In this document: positions 15,922-23,961 of the stretch, one piece after another | Layout of the letters: every line of letters begins with the position of its first letter | How positions within the stretch are numbered: the stretch's first letter is position 1 | From: a virus | Strand: one strand, 5' to 3' | DNA length: 28,882 bases | Virus record (IMG/VR): IMGVR_UViG_3300017756_000070 | Coordinates: 1 to 28,882 of that record | Program-made: the position numbers and the translations under genes | The notes under the pieces: generated by a model | What the model saw: the letters and a program-made list of their open reading frames with translations, nothing else | Database searches by the model: none | Told to the model about the DNA's origin: nothing

Positions 15922-16368
15922 CTACCTCGCTACGTCAGGATTTTGTTCCTGACAATAATAGTTAATATTAAAGCTGAGTGTTGCAAAACCTACAGGCTTT
16001 TCACCTTCAGCGTTAAATTCTATTTCAGTTGACTCAAGAAAAGCATCTTTTGCCAAACCATTTATAGTAGTGTCTGCTGCTATTGCAGCTTCTACTTCTT
16101 TGCATATTGTATCAACTGAATCATCAAAATTGGTAGTTGCTTTTACATAACATTCTACTGCCACTGTAAGATTTCTTTCTAACAATCTATTACTACCAAT
16201 CACAACAGGTTCAGATTCTTCTGACTTTGTGTAAATTAATAAAGCAGGTAGATTACTATCTTCTAATTGATAAACCCTACTTTGAAATACATTACTTCCT
16301 GTTGTTGTTAAACCTGTAAGAGTAGTGCCAATCTGTTCTCTTATTTGTTGTCTTAAATGATTTGCCAC
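15922..16368 (-). CDS. Tail terminator (lambda gpU-like)
   Basis: This 148-residue protein begins with a helix (MANHLRQQIREQIGTTLTG), then strands with VYQLEDSNLPALLIYTKSEE, an amphipathic helix around DDSVDTICKEVEAAI and a final strand (FATLSFNINYYC). 'V-(Y/F)-x-x-x-x-x-x-x-LPA-(L/I)-x-(I/V)-Y-x-x-x-E' is the signature of minor tail protein U and related tail terminators. gpU caps the tail tube when its length is complete and joins it to the head. It follows the gpFII-like genes as in lambda (FII, Z, U), except that Z is missing from the interval. Confidence 0.82.
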   Translation of the reverse strand: MANHLRQQIREQIGTTLTGLTTTGSNVFQSRVYQLEDSNLPALLIYTKSEESEPVVIGSNRLLERNLTVAVECYVKATTNFDDSVDTICKEVEAAIAADTTINGLAKDAFLESTEIEFNAEGEKPVGFATLSFNINYYCQEQNPDVAR

Positions 16369-16721
16369 TATATTTCCTCTAACATAAAGCTACTGAAACC
16401 TGTTCTATCTGCTTGTACATTTACAATTGTATAATTTTTTGCAGCAACTATAGTATTGCCATCAGTATCTTTGATTGCACTTACAGCTAAAGTGTTACCG
16501 AATACTGCATTAGGTGCATCAACTGTACGACAATAGGCTACAGGTTTTGTGCCTTCTGTGCCTGTACCAAAATCAGTTTCAAAATATTCGTTATTGATTA
16601 TTATATTTATTGTTGATTGTTGACTTGAACTGTTTGTAAAAACAGCAGATACGCCATGTCCTGCAACACTATCAAAGTAACCTGCCATGTCTTCTTCTGT
16701 TTCCATTTGATAGATTGACAT
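16368..16721 (-). CDS. Head-tail attachment protein, gpFII-like (copy 2)
   Basis: The protein has 117 residues, the same length as lambda gpFII. It has an N-terminal helix (MAGYFDSVAGHG), then strands VSAVFTN, STINIIINNEYFET, an AYCRTVDAPNAV segment, GNTLAVSAI, and a C-terminal YTIVNVQADRTGFSSFMLEE. The pattern 'G-V-x-A-x-F-x-x-x-x-x-x-x-x-x-I-x-x-x-E-Y-F' and the V-x-x-D-x-T-G-F ending matches the gpFII fold, which joins heads to tails. It is clearly paralogous to the gene just upstream (VKNVQPDNTGFVELILEE ending). Which copy acts as the true connector cannot be told by sequence alone. Confidence 0.72.
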   Translation of the reverse strand: MSIYQMETEEDMAGYFDSVAGHGVSAVFTNSSSQQSTINIIINNEYFETDFGTGTEGTKPVAYCRTVDAPNAVFGNTLAVSAIKDTDGNTIVAAKNYTIVNVQADRTGFSSFMLEEI

Positions 16722-17125
16722 TATTGTTCCTCTAAAATTAATTCTACAAAACCTGTGTTATCAGGTTGTACGTTTTTTACTTTGAATATTGTTTCAGGTT
16801 TCAAGACTGAACCTTTGTTGGTTGTTATTGCATTGACTGTCAAAATATCATCATGCGATATATAAGGTACATCAGTTGCTTTGACTAAGGCTCTTGGTTG
16901 ATAACCAGCAACAGCAATAGAATCTCCTTGTATATCAAAATATTCTTGGTCAATTATAATGTCAATGTTAATTGAATCTCCCGAATCAATATCAAACCAT
17001 GTATCAATAAAGCCAACACGAGTATCCCAAAAAGAATTTTGTACTTCATTGAATACAGCAGTTACGCCAAACCCTGTTGTTGAATCAAGGTAAGCATTAA
17101 AATCTGCTGCACTTTCAATTGCCAT
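16721..17125 (-). CDS. Head-tail attachment protein, gpFII-like (copy 1)
   Basis: This 134-residue protein aligns along its whole length with the next gene: FNAYLDSTTGFGVTAVFNE against MAGYFDSVAGHGVSAVFTN, INIDIIIDQEYFDI against INIIINNEYFET, and KVKNVQPDNTGFVELILEE against TIVNVQADRTGFSSFMLEE. It carries an insertion of about 17 residues (VQNSFWDTRVGFIDTWFDID) after the first strand that copy 2 lacks. This pairing suggests tandem duplication followed by divergence into two connector-ring components. It begins with a TAATG overlap of the upstream gene and ends the same way. Confidence 0.72.
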   Translation of the reverse strand: MAIESAADFNAYLDSTTGFGVTAVFNEVQNSFWDTRVGFIDTWFDIDSGDSINIDIIIDQEYFDIQGDSIAVAGYQPRALVKATDVPYISHDDILTVNAITTNKGSVLKPETIFKVKNVQPDNTGFVELILEEQ

Positions 17126-17337
17126 TACTTACTTCTTTTTTTAGGAGAAGGAGTTTCAGATTTTTCTAAACCAACACTTCTGTCAGTTTTCTTTTTTGTT
17201 TCTTTGACAGTTGATAATTCAGCTTTTTTATAACCAACAAGAATAGCACCTTCATCATCAGAAAGTTCTACTATATCACCTGCTTTAACTTTTTTATTGT
17301 CAGCTAAAGTATCTGACAGTATTAAATATTTTTTCAT
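17125..17337 (-). CDS. Small basic protein downstream of the capsid gene
   Basis: The start at 17337 gives a 70-residue protein beginning MKKYLILSDTLADNKKVKAG, with DIVELSDDEGAILVGYKKAE and a lysine-rich C-terminus. It resembles a family of small SH3-like proteins encoded next to capsid genes. This start has AAGGTGAT, three bases before the ATG, a strong match to the 16S rRNA tail. The frame is open further up to an ATG at 17403 that overlaps the capsid stop, but that would put the codons of the extra 22 residues through the terminator hairpin at 17355-17387, so I reject it. It may be a head completion or decoration protein; no function is proven. Confidence 0.72.
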   Translation of the reverse strand: MKKYLILSDTLADNKKVKAGDIVELSDDEGAILVGYKKAELSTVKETKKKTDRSVGLEKSETPSPKKRSK

Positions 17338-17354
17338 TTCATCACCTTTTTTAG

Positions 17355-17387
17355 AAAAGGCGGTAGACAAAATGCCTACCGCTTTTT
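17355..17387 (-). terminator. Hairpin terminator/attenuator after the capsid gene
   Basis: A perfect 7-bp GC-rich stem, GCGGTAG with CTACCGC (17360-17366 and 17376-17382), closes a nine-base loop. It is extended by A/T pairs and has CTTTT after it on the transcribed strand and TTTTT on the other. It starts 16 bases after the capsid stop codon. Such a hairpin would give extra capsid mRNA over downstream genes, or protect the 3' end of the processed capsid message. It is the strongest intrinsic-type hairpin I found. Confidence 0.72.
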
Positions 17388-17402
17388 CAGTTGTTAGTGT
17401 CA

Positions 17403-19979
17403 TTAACTAGCTGTACAGAAAGATACCGCGTGTCTGACATTTACATCAAGACTTTGTAAAGCCACAACTCTTACAGTACCAGAAGTGCTGTTTGAGTAAG
17501 GGTCTACAACAATATCTAAGCCTGAGAACATACCTACTAATAAGTCTTGCATGTTACCGAAAACGTAATTGTTAGCAGTAAGTTGTGCAGAAACTACAAC
17601 AGGGTAACCATTAATCTCATTGTTAGCTAAAACAAATTGACCAGAACCACTGTCTTTAGTAGTTGTTTTCAAAGTACCTGCATTAGTTGGGTGTACGATG
17701 TATACAAGTCCACCTAATAGTGCATTATCAACAGCTACAGCAGATTCCATAGAAACCATTTCAGCAAAAGTTGGTGCAGCAGCACTACTTAAAGAAACAG
17801 TGTTTACGCCTGTAGTGTTAGTAATACCTGTAGGGTTACCACTTGAACCAGAACCTTCTAAAGCTGCATTATCAATTGCAATAGCCATTGAACCAGCTAA
17901 GTCATTTCTAATTAAGTTTTCAACATCTAAAGATGATTGAATCATTAATTGTCTAGTTACATCAGTGAAAGCACCTAAAGTTTTAGGACTCATAGTGACT
18001 GAACCAATAGTCATTTCTGATTCACCAGCAGCACCGCCTTCAGAAGAAATAAAAGCTGCTGTAGAAGCTGCTGTTTTCTTCGGAATTTTGACATCGCCAG
18101 ATAGACCATTAAGAATAGTTGCATTCTGCATAACAGCAGAAGAGTTTCTTAATACGTCAATGAAATCACCTGCTCTGAAGTCTTGACCAATAAGGTTAGA
18201 ATCATCAGATGCGTTCATGTCACGTTGACCCCAATTAGCAAGAACTTCTGGTGGTAATAAAACACCTTGTGCTGTTTTACCATATAGCTCACCTGCTGCT
18301 CTTGAACATTCAAATTCAAATGCTGCATCTTCTTGAGCCTTGCGGTCAGTAGGGTTAGCCATTGCATTAATGGCTCTTAAAATGCTAAATCTTTTGGTTT
18401 CTTTTTCAGTTAAACCGATTTCAGAAGGAGTTTCTAAAGGCTCGTCATTAGAAATATTTTCTAACAATACTCCTCTAAATTCTTCTACTGATAAACCATC
18501 GGAAATAGCTTGGTCAGCTAAATCTCTTTTGTTGTGTCTTGCAGCTAAGTCAAGAATCTCTTTTGAGTTTCTTTTAAACTCTGCTTTAGCTTCAACAACA
18601 GCATTAGATTTAACCTCGTCAAGATTTATTTCTTGTACTTCATTTTCCATTTTTTTTACCTCTTTATGTAAAATGTTTTGGTTATCTTTAGAACGACCTA
18701 CGCCAACTAATCTACTCTGGTCAGCAGGAACGCTTACAGAAGATACTTCCATAGGTGTCCAACTAGCACGATAATAAGTTTCATCGTCTTTGCCTGTACG
18801 TTCTAATTTATCTACTCTGTAGCCAACAGATATATTCATTCTTATACCGTCTACTACGTCACGAAAAACTTCATCAGCAAGTGAACTTCTTCCGAACCTC
18901 ACAACAGCAATTGTCCTTTTAGCTGTCTCATCAAGTTTAAATTCCTCGATTACACCAATTTGTTTAGTCATATCATGGTCTAACAATAATGGTGCTCGTC
19001 CACTAGAAATAAACTCCATGTTTACTTCACCAGCACGATGTCCTAGTACTTCCATACCAAAACTTCTCTCAACAGGTTCTTCTGATGATACGCCTATGCG
19101 GACTCTCCTATTTTCTTCATCGATTCCAGAATTACGCGATAAGTCAATCAATCTATATTCCATAGAACTATCAACCTTACGTTCTTCTTCATCTTCGTCA
19201 TGGTAAGAACTTTCGTCCATTTCCATATCCATTTCTTCCGACTCATCCTCAACTTTCTTAAATTCAATGATTACAGAATCATCTGTTTCAGAAAAATTAA
19301 GGATATGTCTATCTTCTTTGTTTTCAATATCCATGCTTTTTTCCTCTTTATCTTTGGATGACATTGGATGCCCTTCAGGCAATAAATCTGTGTCATGCTT
19401 TCCTGAACGAAAGCGACCATTACGCAAGGCATATAGAAAGGAATTTATCCTTGCTGCTGCCCATTGCTCAGGACTACTGACCGAAGGTCTTACAGAAGCT
19501 GGATTAGTCTTATAAGCACCAATCCCTCTTTCGTAAACTTTTGATAGTACACCGACTGTAGTTCTTTTTGACTTCACATCGCCTACTTCTTCATTATGTT
19601 CTTTTACTTTATTCTTAATCATTTCAAGAGCCTTGCCTGATACTGCTCTATTTTCTTCTTCCTTTTTCATTTTTTCTACTAATCTTCTAGACCAAGAATA
19701 ACCTGCATCACCACCCCATAGTGCCCATGCAATACGACCATTAGAAGGATAGCCATCTTCACCAGCACTAAATCCTTCAGCTTCTTTATCAACTTCATGT
19801 CTACTAAAAAAGCTAAACATTCTTTTGATAGTATCATCGGATAAATTTTCACCAGCAACTATTTGTCTTGCTCTAACAGCACCTACTCTTGTGCCACCAC
19901 GACCAAATTCTTCTCGCCATTCAAGACCTTTTTTTGCTTCAGCTTTCATTCCAGCATTAGGAATCGCCATCGTCATCAC
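17403..19979 (-). CDS. Fused prohead protease-major capsid protein with extra N-terminal domains
   Basis: This 858-codon gene holds four parts. Residues 11-105 contain GLEWREEFGRGGTRVGAVRA and FFSRHEVDK, and 138-205 contain VYERGIGAYKTNP, WAAARINSFLYALRNGRFRS and DLLPEGHP; both are modules common in phage head proteins and unassigned. Residues 270-430 are an S78/U35 prohead protease, with H335 (LLLDHD), S384 (MNISVGY) and E411 (WTPMEVSSVSVPAD). Residues 444-858 are an HK97-fold capsid with an N-terminal delta-like helical region and GVLLPPEVLANWGQRD, then VKIPKKTAASTAAFISSEGG. Internal Shine-Dalgarno/ATG pairs precede M216 and M444. The first codon is GTG; ATGs at 19976 and 19970 are likelier starts. 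The gene overlaps the portal gene by 23 bases. Confidence 0.9.
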   Translation of the reverse strand: MMTMAIPNAGMKAEAKKGLEWREEFGRGGTRVGAVRARQIVAGENLSDDTIKRMFSFFSRHEVDKEAEGFSAGEDGYPSNGRIAWALWGGDAGYSWSRRLVEKMKKEEENRAVSGKALEMIKNKVKEHNEEVGDVKSKRTTVGVLSKVYERGIGAYKTNPASVRPSVSSPEQWAAARINSFLYALRNGRFRSGKHDTDLLPEGHPMSSKDKEEKSMDIENKEDRHILNFSETDDSVIIEFKKVEDESEEMDMEMDESSYHDEDEEERKVDSSMEYRLIDLSRNSGIDEENRRVRIGVSSEEPVERSFGMEVLGHRAGEVNMEFISSGRAPLLLDHDMTKQIGVIEEFKLDETAKRTIAVVRFGRSSLADEVFRDVVDGIRMNISVGYRVDKLERTGKDDETYYRASWTPMEVSSVSVPADQSRLVGVGRSKDNQNILHKEVKKMENEVQEINLDEVKSNAVVEAKAEFKRNSKEILDLAARHNKRDLADQAISDGLSVEEFRGVLLENISNDEPLETPSEIGLTEKETKRFSILRAINAMANPTDRKAQEDAAFEFECSRAAGELYGKTAQGVLLPPEVLANWGQRDMNASDDSNLIGQDFRAGDFIDVLRNSSAVMQNATILNGLSGDVKIPKKTAASTAAFISSEGGAAGESEMTIGSVTMSPKTLGAFTDVTRQLMIQSSLDVENLIRNDLAGSMAIAIDNAALEGSGSSGNPTGITNTTGVNTVSLSSAAAPTFAEMVSMESAVAVDNALLGGLVYIVHPTNAGTLKTTTKDSGSGQFVLANNEINGYPVVVSAQLTANNYVFGNMQDLLVGMFSGLDIVVDPYSNSTSGTVRVVALQSLDVNVRHAVSFCTAS
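18648..18662 (-). promoter_or_regulatory. Internal ribosome-binding site and ATG before the capsid domain
   Basis: Inside the fusion gene, AAAGAGG lies exactly eight bases upstream of the ATG for Met444, which opens the capsid part (MENEVQEINL). The spacer is TAAAAAAA. The same GAGGTAAAA style of site precedes other genes of this phage (2390 and 15789). It would allow a separate 415-residue capsid precursor to be made in excess over the fusion. Confidence 0.65.
19332..19346 (-). promoter_or_regulatory. Internal ribosome-binding site and ATG before the protease domain
   Basis: AAAGAGG precedes the ATG for Met216 (MDIENKEDRHIL) by eight bases, with spacer AAAAAAGC. This lies between the DLLPEGHP module and the protease domain. 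A free protease-capsid product of 643 residues could start here. The same spacing as at Met444 argues for preserved gene starts at ancient junctions. Confidence 0.55.
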
Positions 19980-21441
19980 CGCCTTGTATGGTAGGTTCTA
20001 CAGGTAACTTAGTACCAAAAGGTTGGTAAGCTATTTCAATACCATATTGTTTAGCCAATTCAACTTCTTTTTGATGCTGTTCAAACAACTCTTCTGTATC
20101 TCTGCCATAAGCAGCAGATATATCTGAGTAAGTCATCGTACCATTTTGTAAACCTAAGACACTTGATTGCATTTCTTTTAGTGGGTCAATCCAAGAAAAA
20201 CTTCTTGGTATGTAATTTATAGAACGTGCAAATTTATCATATTTAGAAATAGGTAAATTTATGTAGCCACTAGATATAGCCATTTCTAACCATGATTTAA
20301 ATATTGGGTCAATAAAGTGTTCTATAACAAATTGTTGATGCAATTGAAACATTGACCTATCTTCTAATGCACCTTGTCTAATTGAAGAATAATTAACACT
20401 TGTTAAATCATTAGACAAAGCGTGATAAGAAATGTTCAAACCTGATGCAATACTTCTAAGTACTGATGTTGTAAAAGATTCAAATGCAGATGTTGGATGG
20501 TTTGGGTCAAAGGCTTTGAAGTCCATACCAGCAGGTAATTGTTCAAATGTACCTGCATTAGCATTAGTAACAGGATTGAATGTATCTTCCATGTCATCAT
20601 CACCCACATAGCCATCACCATCTTGACTAACAAAGAACCCCATCTTAGATGCACCAACCCTTGCTGCTACTATTTCAGCTTCTAAGTAACCATTGAGCAT
20701 TTTTACATTACTCATTGCAGTTGCAATTAAAGATACACCTCTTGTTTGTTCTGCTCTACTTGGTAAGTAAGCATGTATAATTTCATCTGCTGGTACTCTA
20801 ATGTATTCGTTTTGATTTACATAAGTCCTGTCGTAAGGATGATTTTTATATAAGTGATAGGCAACAGGCTTGTCATTAGCATCAACTTCAACACCCATTT
20901 TAATTCTATTGCCATTCTTTGCATTGTCATTTTTCTTTTCATCTAAATGGTCAGCTTCTAAAAATTGTATTTGAAAGCCAAAAGGACTGTTTGGATTTTT
21001 AATTTTTCTAATAAGAACTTCACCATCCCTTGCTAACGATTCAATAAATATTTTTTGACAATCTAAAAATGACATTCTGCCATTAGCTGTGCAATTACCT
21101 ATCTGTGTCCATTCTTTCCATGCTCTTTCAATTAATAAATTAGCACCTATATCTAATGATTGGTCATCGTTTCTTGCTTTAGCTGATATTCTTATACCAT
21201 GCTTACCAATAACATTAGAAACCATAAGATTTAAATATCTTGCAATATAAGAATCGTTTCTAGCTAATTCTCTTGCTCTATCTCTAAGCAATCTAATATT
21301 GTCTTTTACTTCTTGGTCAGCAGATGTAGATGAAGTTAGAAAGTCACCAAACAATCTACCTGTGTTTGCACCTTGATAACTTCTTTTGAAAGTTTGTTTC
21401 TTTTTAGGTTTTCTACCTATTATGTTGTCGTACCAAGCCAT
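19957..21441 (-). CDS. Portal protein (lambda family)
   Basis: This 494-residue protein forms the dodecameric ring at the head vertex through which DNA is packaged and ejected. Typical lambda-family portal stretches are visible: YQGANTGRLFGDFLTSSTSAD, RARELARNDSYIARYLNLMV, NVIGKHGIRI, FIESLARDGEVLIRKIKN, IQFLEADHLDEKKN and a LNISYHALSNDLTSVNYSSI stretch before a FKSWLEMAISSG segment. Its length is close to gpB of lambda (533). It starts with TAATG over the upstream stop, and its acidic C-terminus (GGDDDGDS) overlaps the protease-capsid fusion gene. The gene order, terminase, gpW-position protein, portal, protease/capsid, matches lambda. Confidence 0.93.
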   Translation of the reverse strand: MAWYDNIIGRKPKKKQTFKRSYQGANTGRLFGDFLTSSTSADQEVKDNIRLLRDRARELARNDSYIARYLNLMVSNVIGKHGIRISAKARNDDQSLDIGANLLIERAWKEWTQIGNCTANGRMSFLDCQKIFIESLARDGEVLIRKIKNPNSPFGFQIQFLEADHLDEKKNDNAKNGNRIKMGVEVDANDKPVAYHLYKNHPYDRTYVNQNEYIRVPADEIIHAYLPSRAEQTRGVSLIATAMSNVKMLNGYLEAEIVAARVGASKMGFFVSQDGDGYVGDDDMEDTFNPVTNANAGTFEQLPAGMDFKAFDPNHPTSAFESFTTSVLRSIASGLNISYHALSNDLTSVNYSSIRQGALEDRSMFQLHQQFVIEHFIDPIFKSWLEMAISSGYINLPISKYDKFARSINYIPRSFSWIDPLKEMQSSVLGLQNGTMTYSDISAAYGRDTEELFEQHQKEVELAKQYGIEIAYQPFGTKLPVEPTIQGGDDDGDS

Positions 21442-22058
21442 TATGTTAAATCTGTAGGGTTAAATGATTTTTGTGAACCAAATTTTACTTTGATTGTATT
21501 ACCTGAACCATGACCATTCTTAATTCTAGTCATCTTCACTTCTTTTAAATATTCTGCTTTATAAGTATTTCTAAACGTCATCAATTCATCTACAGACATT
21601 CTAGATAAAGAACGACCTGCGATACTCATAGATGATTGGTCAATTGTTGCTCTGTTTTCAATGACAGCTTCAATTGCATCTAAAACAACTTTCGCGTGAC
21701 TACGAACTGATGCAGTAGTTGTTGCATAGTTTTGTTGTATCTCTGTAAAACCTTCACCAATTTTTATTCTGGCATTATCAGATGACCTTTGTATGTAAGC
21801 TATCCAATTGTAATTACCAGCAGTGTATGAAGTGGTACTTGTTGTTGAGATAATGTATTCATCATTTGCTTCTGTTGCGGTCAAAGTAAAATTACTTGCA
21901 GTAGAACCATCTACTAAATTAAATTCATAAATCAACGCGTAAGCTGCTGTAGGATAATCAGTTGCAAGGTCTATTCTTTTCCATGCCCAAAAATCCCCCA
22001 ACTGTAATTCAGTAGGTTCTTTAGATGGAAAATTTGCAGAATCAAATAAGTTGCTCAA
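21441..22058 (-). CDS. gpW-position head-tail joining protein with an Ig-like N-terminal part
   Basis: This 205-residue protein lies exactly where lambda has gpW. The first part (about 20-110) is beta-rich (AYALIYEFNLVDGS, YIISTTSTTSYTAGNYNWIA) like a small immunoglobulin-type domain. The second part (about 120-180) is helical, ending with SLSRMSVDELMTFRNTYKAEYL. That helix-turn-helix stretch recalls gpW, which is mostly one small alpha/beta unit. Such an extended version is common in marine siphoviruses. It starts with TTG: GAGG at 22066-22069 lies seven bases upstream, and no ATG is available nearby. Confidence 0.65.
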   Translation of the reverse strand: MSNLFDSANFPSKEPTELQLGDFWAWKRIDLATDYPTAAYALIYEFNLVDGSTASNFTLTATEANDEYIISTTSTTSYTAGNYNWIAYIQRSSDNARIKIGEGFTEIQQNYATTTASVRSHAKVVLDAIEAVIENRATIDQSSMSIAGRSLSRMSVDELMTFRNTYKAEYLKEVKMTRIKNGHGSGNTIKVKFGSQKSFNPTDLT

Positions 22059-22095
22059 GCAATAACCTCACAATTGTTAGATACACTTGCAAGAT

Positions 22096-22101
22096 ATTAT
22101 A
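22096..22101 (-). promoter_or_regulatory. Candidate -10 box upstream of the head operon
   Basis: In the 76-base interval after the terminase gene, a perfect TATAAT is on the transcribed strand about 35 bases before the TTG start of the gpW-position gene. The -35 region is weak (TTCTTA, 18-base spacing). The interval is otherwise AT-rich with no hairpin. It would serve as a promoter for portal, capsid and tail genes, or as a phage-specific late promoter. Confidence 0.3.
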
Positions 22102-22134
22102 ACTTATATTGTTTCTAATTAAGAAAACATTTTT

Positions 22135-23961
22135 TTATTTCCAATTATTTGCAAAGTTACCTCGACCTCTATCTATTGGCAATCTTTGTTTTCTTGGTGG
22201 CGGTTTTGGTTTAGATTCTTCGTTTAATATTTTTGTTTCAATGACATCAAAGTTGGGATTCAAAATATAAATAGCAGCAAAATTATAAACCATTGTATCC
22301 AATGCTTCGTTTCTATCTCTAATTTGTTTCCATGCCATTGTCGGTTTACCTCTGACATATTTAGTAATTCTTTTTTCTGCTGTTAGTTGTTTGAAATATT
22401 CTTCATCTAAATCAACAGGAAAATGTATCGTACTCATTTCTGCATCTGCTGCTAATCTTGCAAAGATTGCTTCTTTAGCTGTATCTGTACCAACAGGATA
22501 TAAAACAGCTTTATTCTTACCAACAAAAGTAGGTCTATTAGCAATTGGTTTACCAGCTTGACTAGCACCTTTGATTGCAAAAATTCTTCTGCCTTGTCTT
22601 GGTTTAGTGAAATGGTACACCTGATTTGTATGATGACCACCTGAATCAATACAGGTACAAGATATTGGTAAGACCCTTCCTGATTCAGTCCTAAATCTTT
22701 GTTTTAAATAATTATCTAATTCTTGCCAGACGTTAGGTGCATTTGGGTCACCCCATAATATTTTGTAATCTACTACCCAACATTCATAAGACTTACCCCA
22801 ACCGCAGGTCTGTATTTCTAATCTATCTTTTTGTGTATCAATACCTGCGGTAAGCACTAATATATCTTCTGGCAAATTTGTGTAATCGTAATTTAATCTT
22901 CTCTGCAATAATGTTTCATGCTCTAACGAATCTCCTTGTTCTTCCCATGTTTCTCCTAAAGCAGTATTAATAAAAGTCTTTAGTGTTTCTGGTTGTTTCT
23001 TTGCTTCTAAAAACGCTGTTGCCATTTCTCCCCATGTAGACCAAACAGAATACAATTCTGAGATATGAAAACCAGCAGTGTTATGTGTCGGTGCAGATGC
23101 AATCCATTCACCATGTTTTAACATCCATTGTTTTTTAGATTCATCAATTAGTGAGCCACAATTTTCACAAGCATATCTTGCTGTTTCTGGTTTATCTTCT
23201 TCCCAAATAACATTCTTCCAAACTAATTTTTGTTTATGGTCACATTCAGGACAAGGCACATAATAATATCTTTGGTCAGATTCTAAGAAAGCTGCTTCTA
23301 TTCTTGATAAGCCTTTTACAGTTGGTGTAGAACACATATATATCTTTCTATTAAAAAATGTTTTGGTTCTTGCTATTGCTAATTCAGTTGGGTCACCTTC
23401 TGTACCAGCAGAAGCATCATATCTATCTACTTCGTCTAATAACAAAACTCTAATAGGTCTTGAAGCTAAACCTGATGCAGAATTAGAACCAACAATAGTC
23501 AAATGACCTGATGGGAACTTTTTATGTAAAACTGTATTTCCTGAATCTCTGGTTCTTGCTTCTTTAAAACATTCTCTAATCTTTTCTGTATCACGAATCA
23601 TTGCAGATAATCTATCTTTACTAAATGCTTGACCCATTTGCAAAGTAGGTTGGACTATCATCATTGGTGATGGGTCTTGGTCTACATAGTAAGCAATGGT
23701 ATTTAAAATTATTTCTGTTTTGCCAACTTGTGAAGATGACATAACTACAATTCTTTGGATATTAGGTTCGTTAAACACATCCATTATCTCTTTTTGATAA
23801 GGACTTCTTGATGTATTCCATGCACCAGCTTCTGCGGATGACTCTGGTGATAACTTTCTATACTTGTCTGCCCATTCAGATATCTTCAGATTGGATGGAC
23901 TCTTCCACATCTGATTCACTTTCTGTAATAGATTTTCTATATTTTGCTGGTATACCTTCAT
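22135..23961 (-). CDS. Terminase large subunit (GpA type)
   Basis: This is the packaging motor and cos nuclease. ATPase: a Walker A-like SSSQVGKT (75-82) and Walker B LLLDEVDR (173-180), with coupling motif CSTPT (210-214). A Cys4 zinc site is formed by C237/C240 (CPECDHK) and C265/C268 (CENCG). Nuclease: D375 in GIDTQ, D439 in CIDSGGH and D555 in EALDTMVYN. The N-terminal ISEWADKYRKLSPESSAEAG stretch is typical of GpA. The first ATG (23961) has no ribosome-binding site; Met18 (23910), before WKSPSNLKI, agrees better with the family N-terminus and cuts the overlap with the small subunit from 86 to 35 bases. GpA-type terminases make cohesive ends, so a cos site is expected nearby; I could not point to one. 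Confidence 0.95.
   Translation of the reverse strand: MKVYQQNIENLLQKVNQMWKSPSNLKISEWADKYRKLSPESSAEAGAWNTSRSPYQKEIMDVFNEPNIQRIVVMSSSQVGKTEIILNTIAYYVDQDPSPMMIVQPTLQMGQAFSKDRLSAMIRDTEKIRECFKEARTRDSGNTVLHKKFPSGHLTIVGSNSASGLASRPIRVLLLDEVDRYDASAGTEGDPTELAIARTKTFFNRKIYMCSTPTVKGLSRIEAAFLESDQRYYYVPCPECDHKQKLVWKNVIWEEDKPETARYACENCGSLIDESKKQWMLKHGEWIASAPTHNTAGFHISELYSVWSTWGEMATAFLEAKKQPETLKTFINTALGETWEEQGDSLEHETLLQRRLNYDYTNLPEDILVLTAGIDTQKDRLEIQTCGWGKSYECWVVDYKILWGDPNAPNVWQELDNYLKQRFRTESGRVLPISCTCIDSGGHHTNQVYHFTKPRQGRRIFAIKGASQAGKPIANRPTFVGKNKAVLYPVGTDTAKEAIFARLAADAEMSTIHFPVDLDEEYFKQLTAEKRITKYVRGKPTMAWKQIRDRNEALDTMVYNFAAIYILNPNFDVIETKILNEESKPKPPPRKQRLPIDRGRGNFANNWK

Noticed and set aside
17125-17403. 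92-codon version of the gene after the capsid
   Set aside because: Its first 22 codons run through the terminator hairpin, and the ATG at 17337 has a much better ribosome-binding site. The TAATG overlap with the capsid stop, common in this phage, is the one argument for it.
20436-20657. Second minus-strand frame inside the portal gene
   Set aside because: It is an out-of-frame reading of the portal codons, M/L/H-rich and without a start signal. The frames inside the terminase gene (22452-22649), the primase-helicase gene (27840-28046) and the short S74 fibre (2880-3119) are the same kind of shadow.
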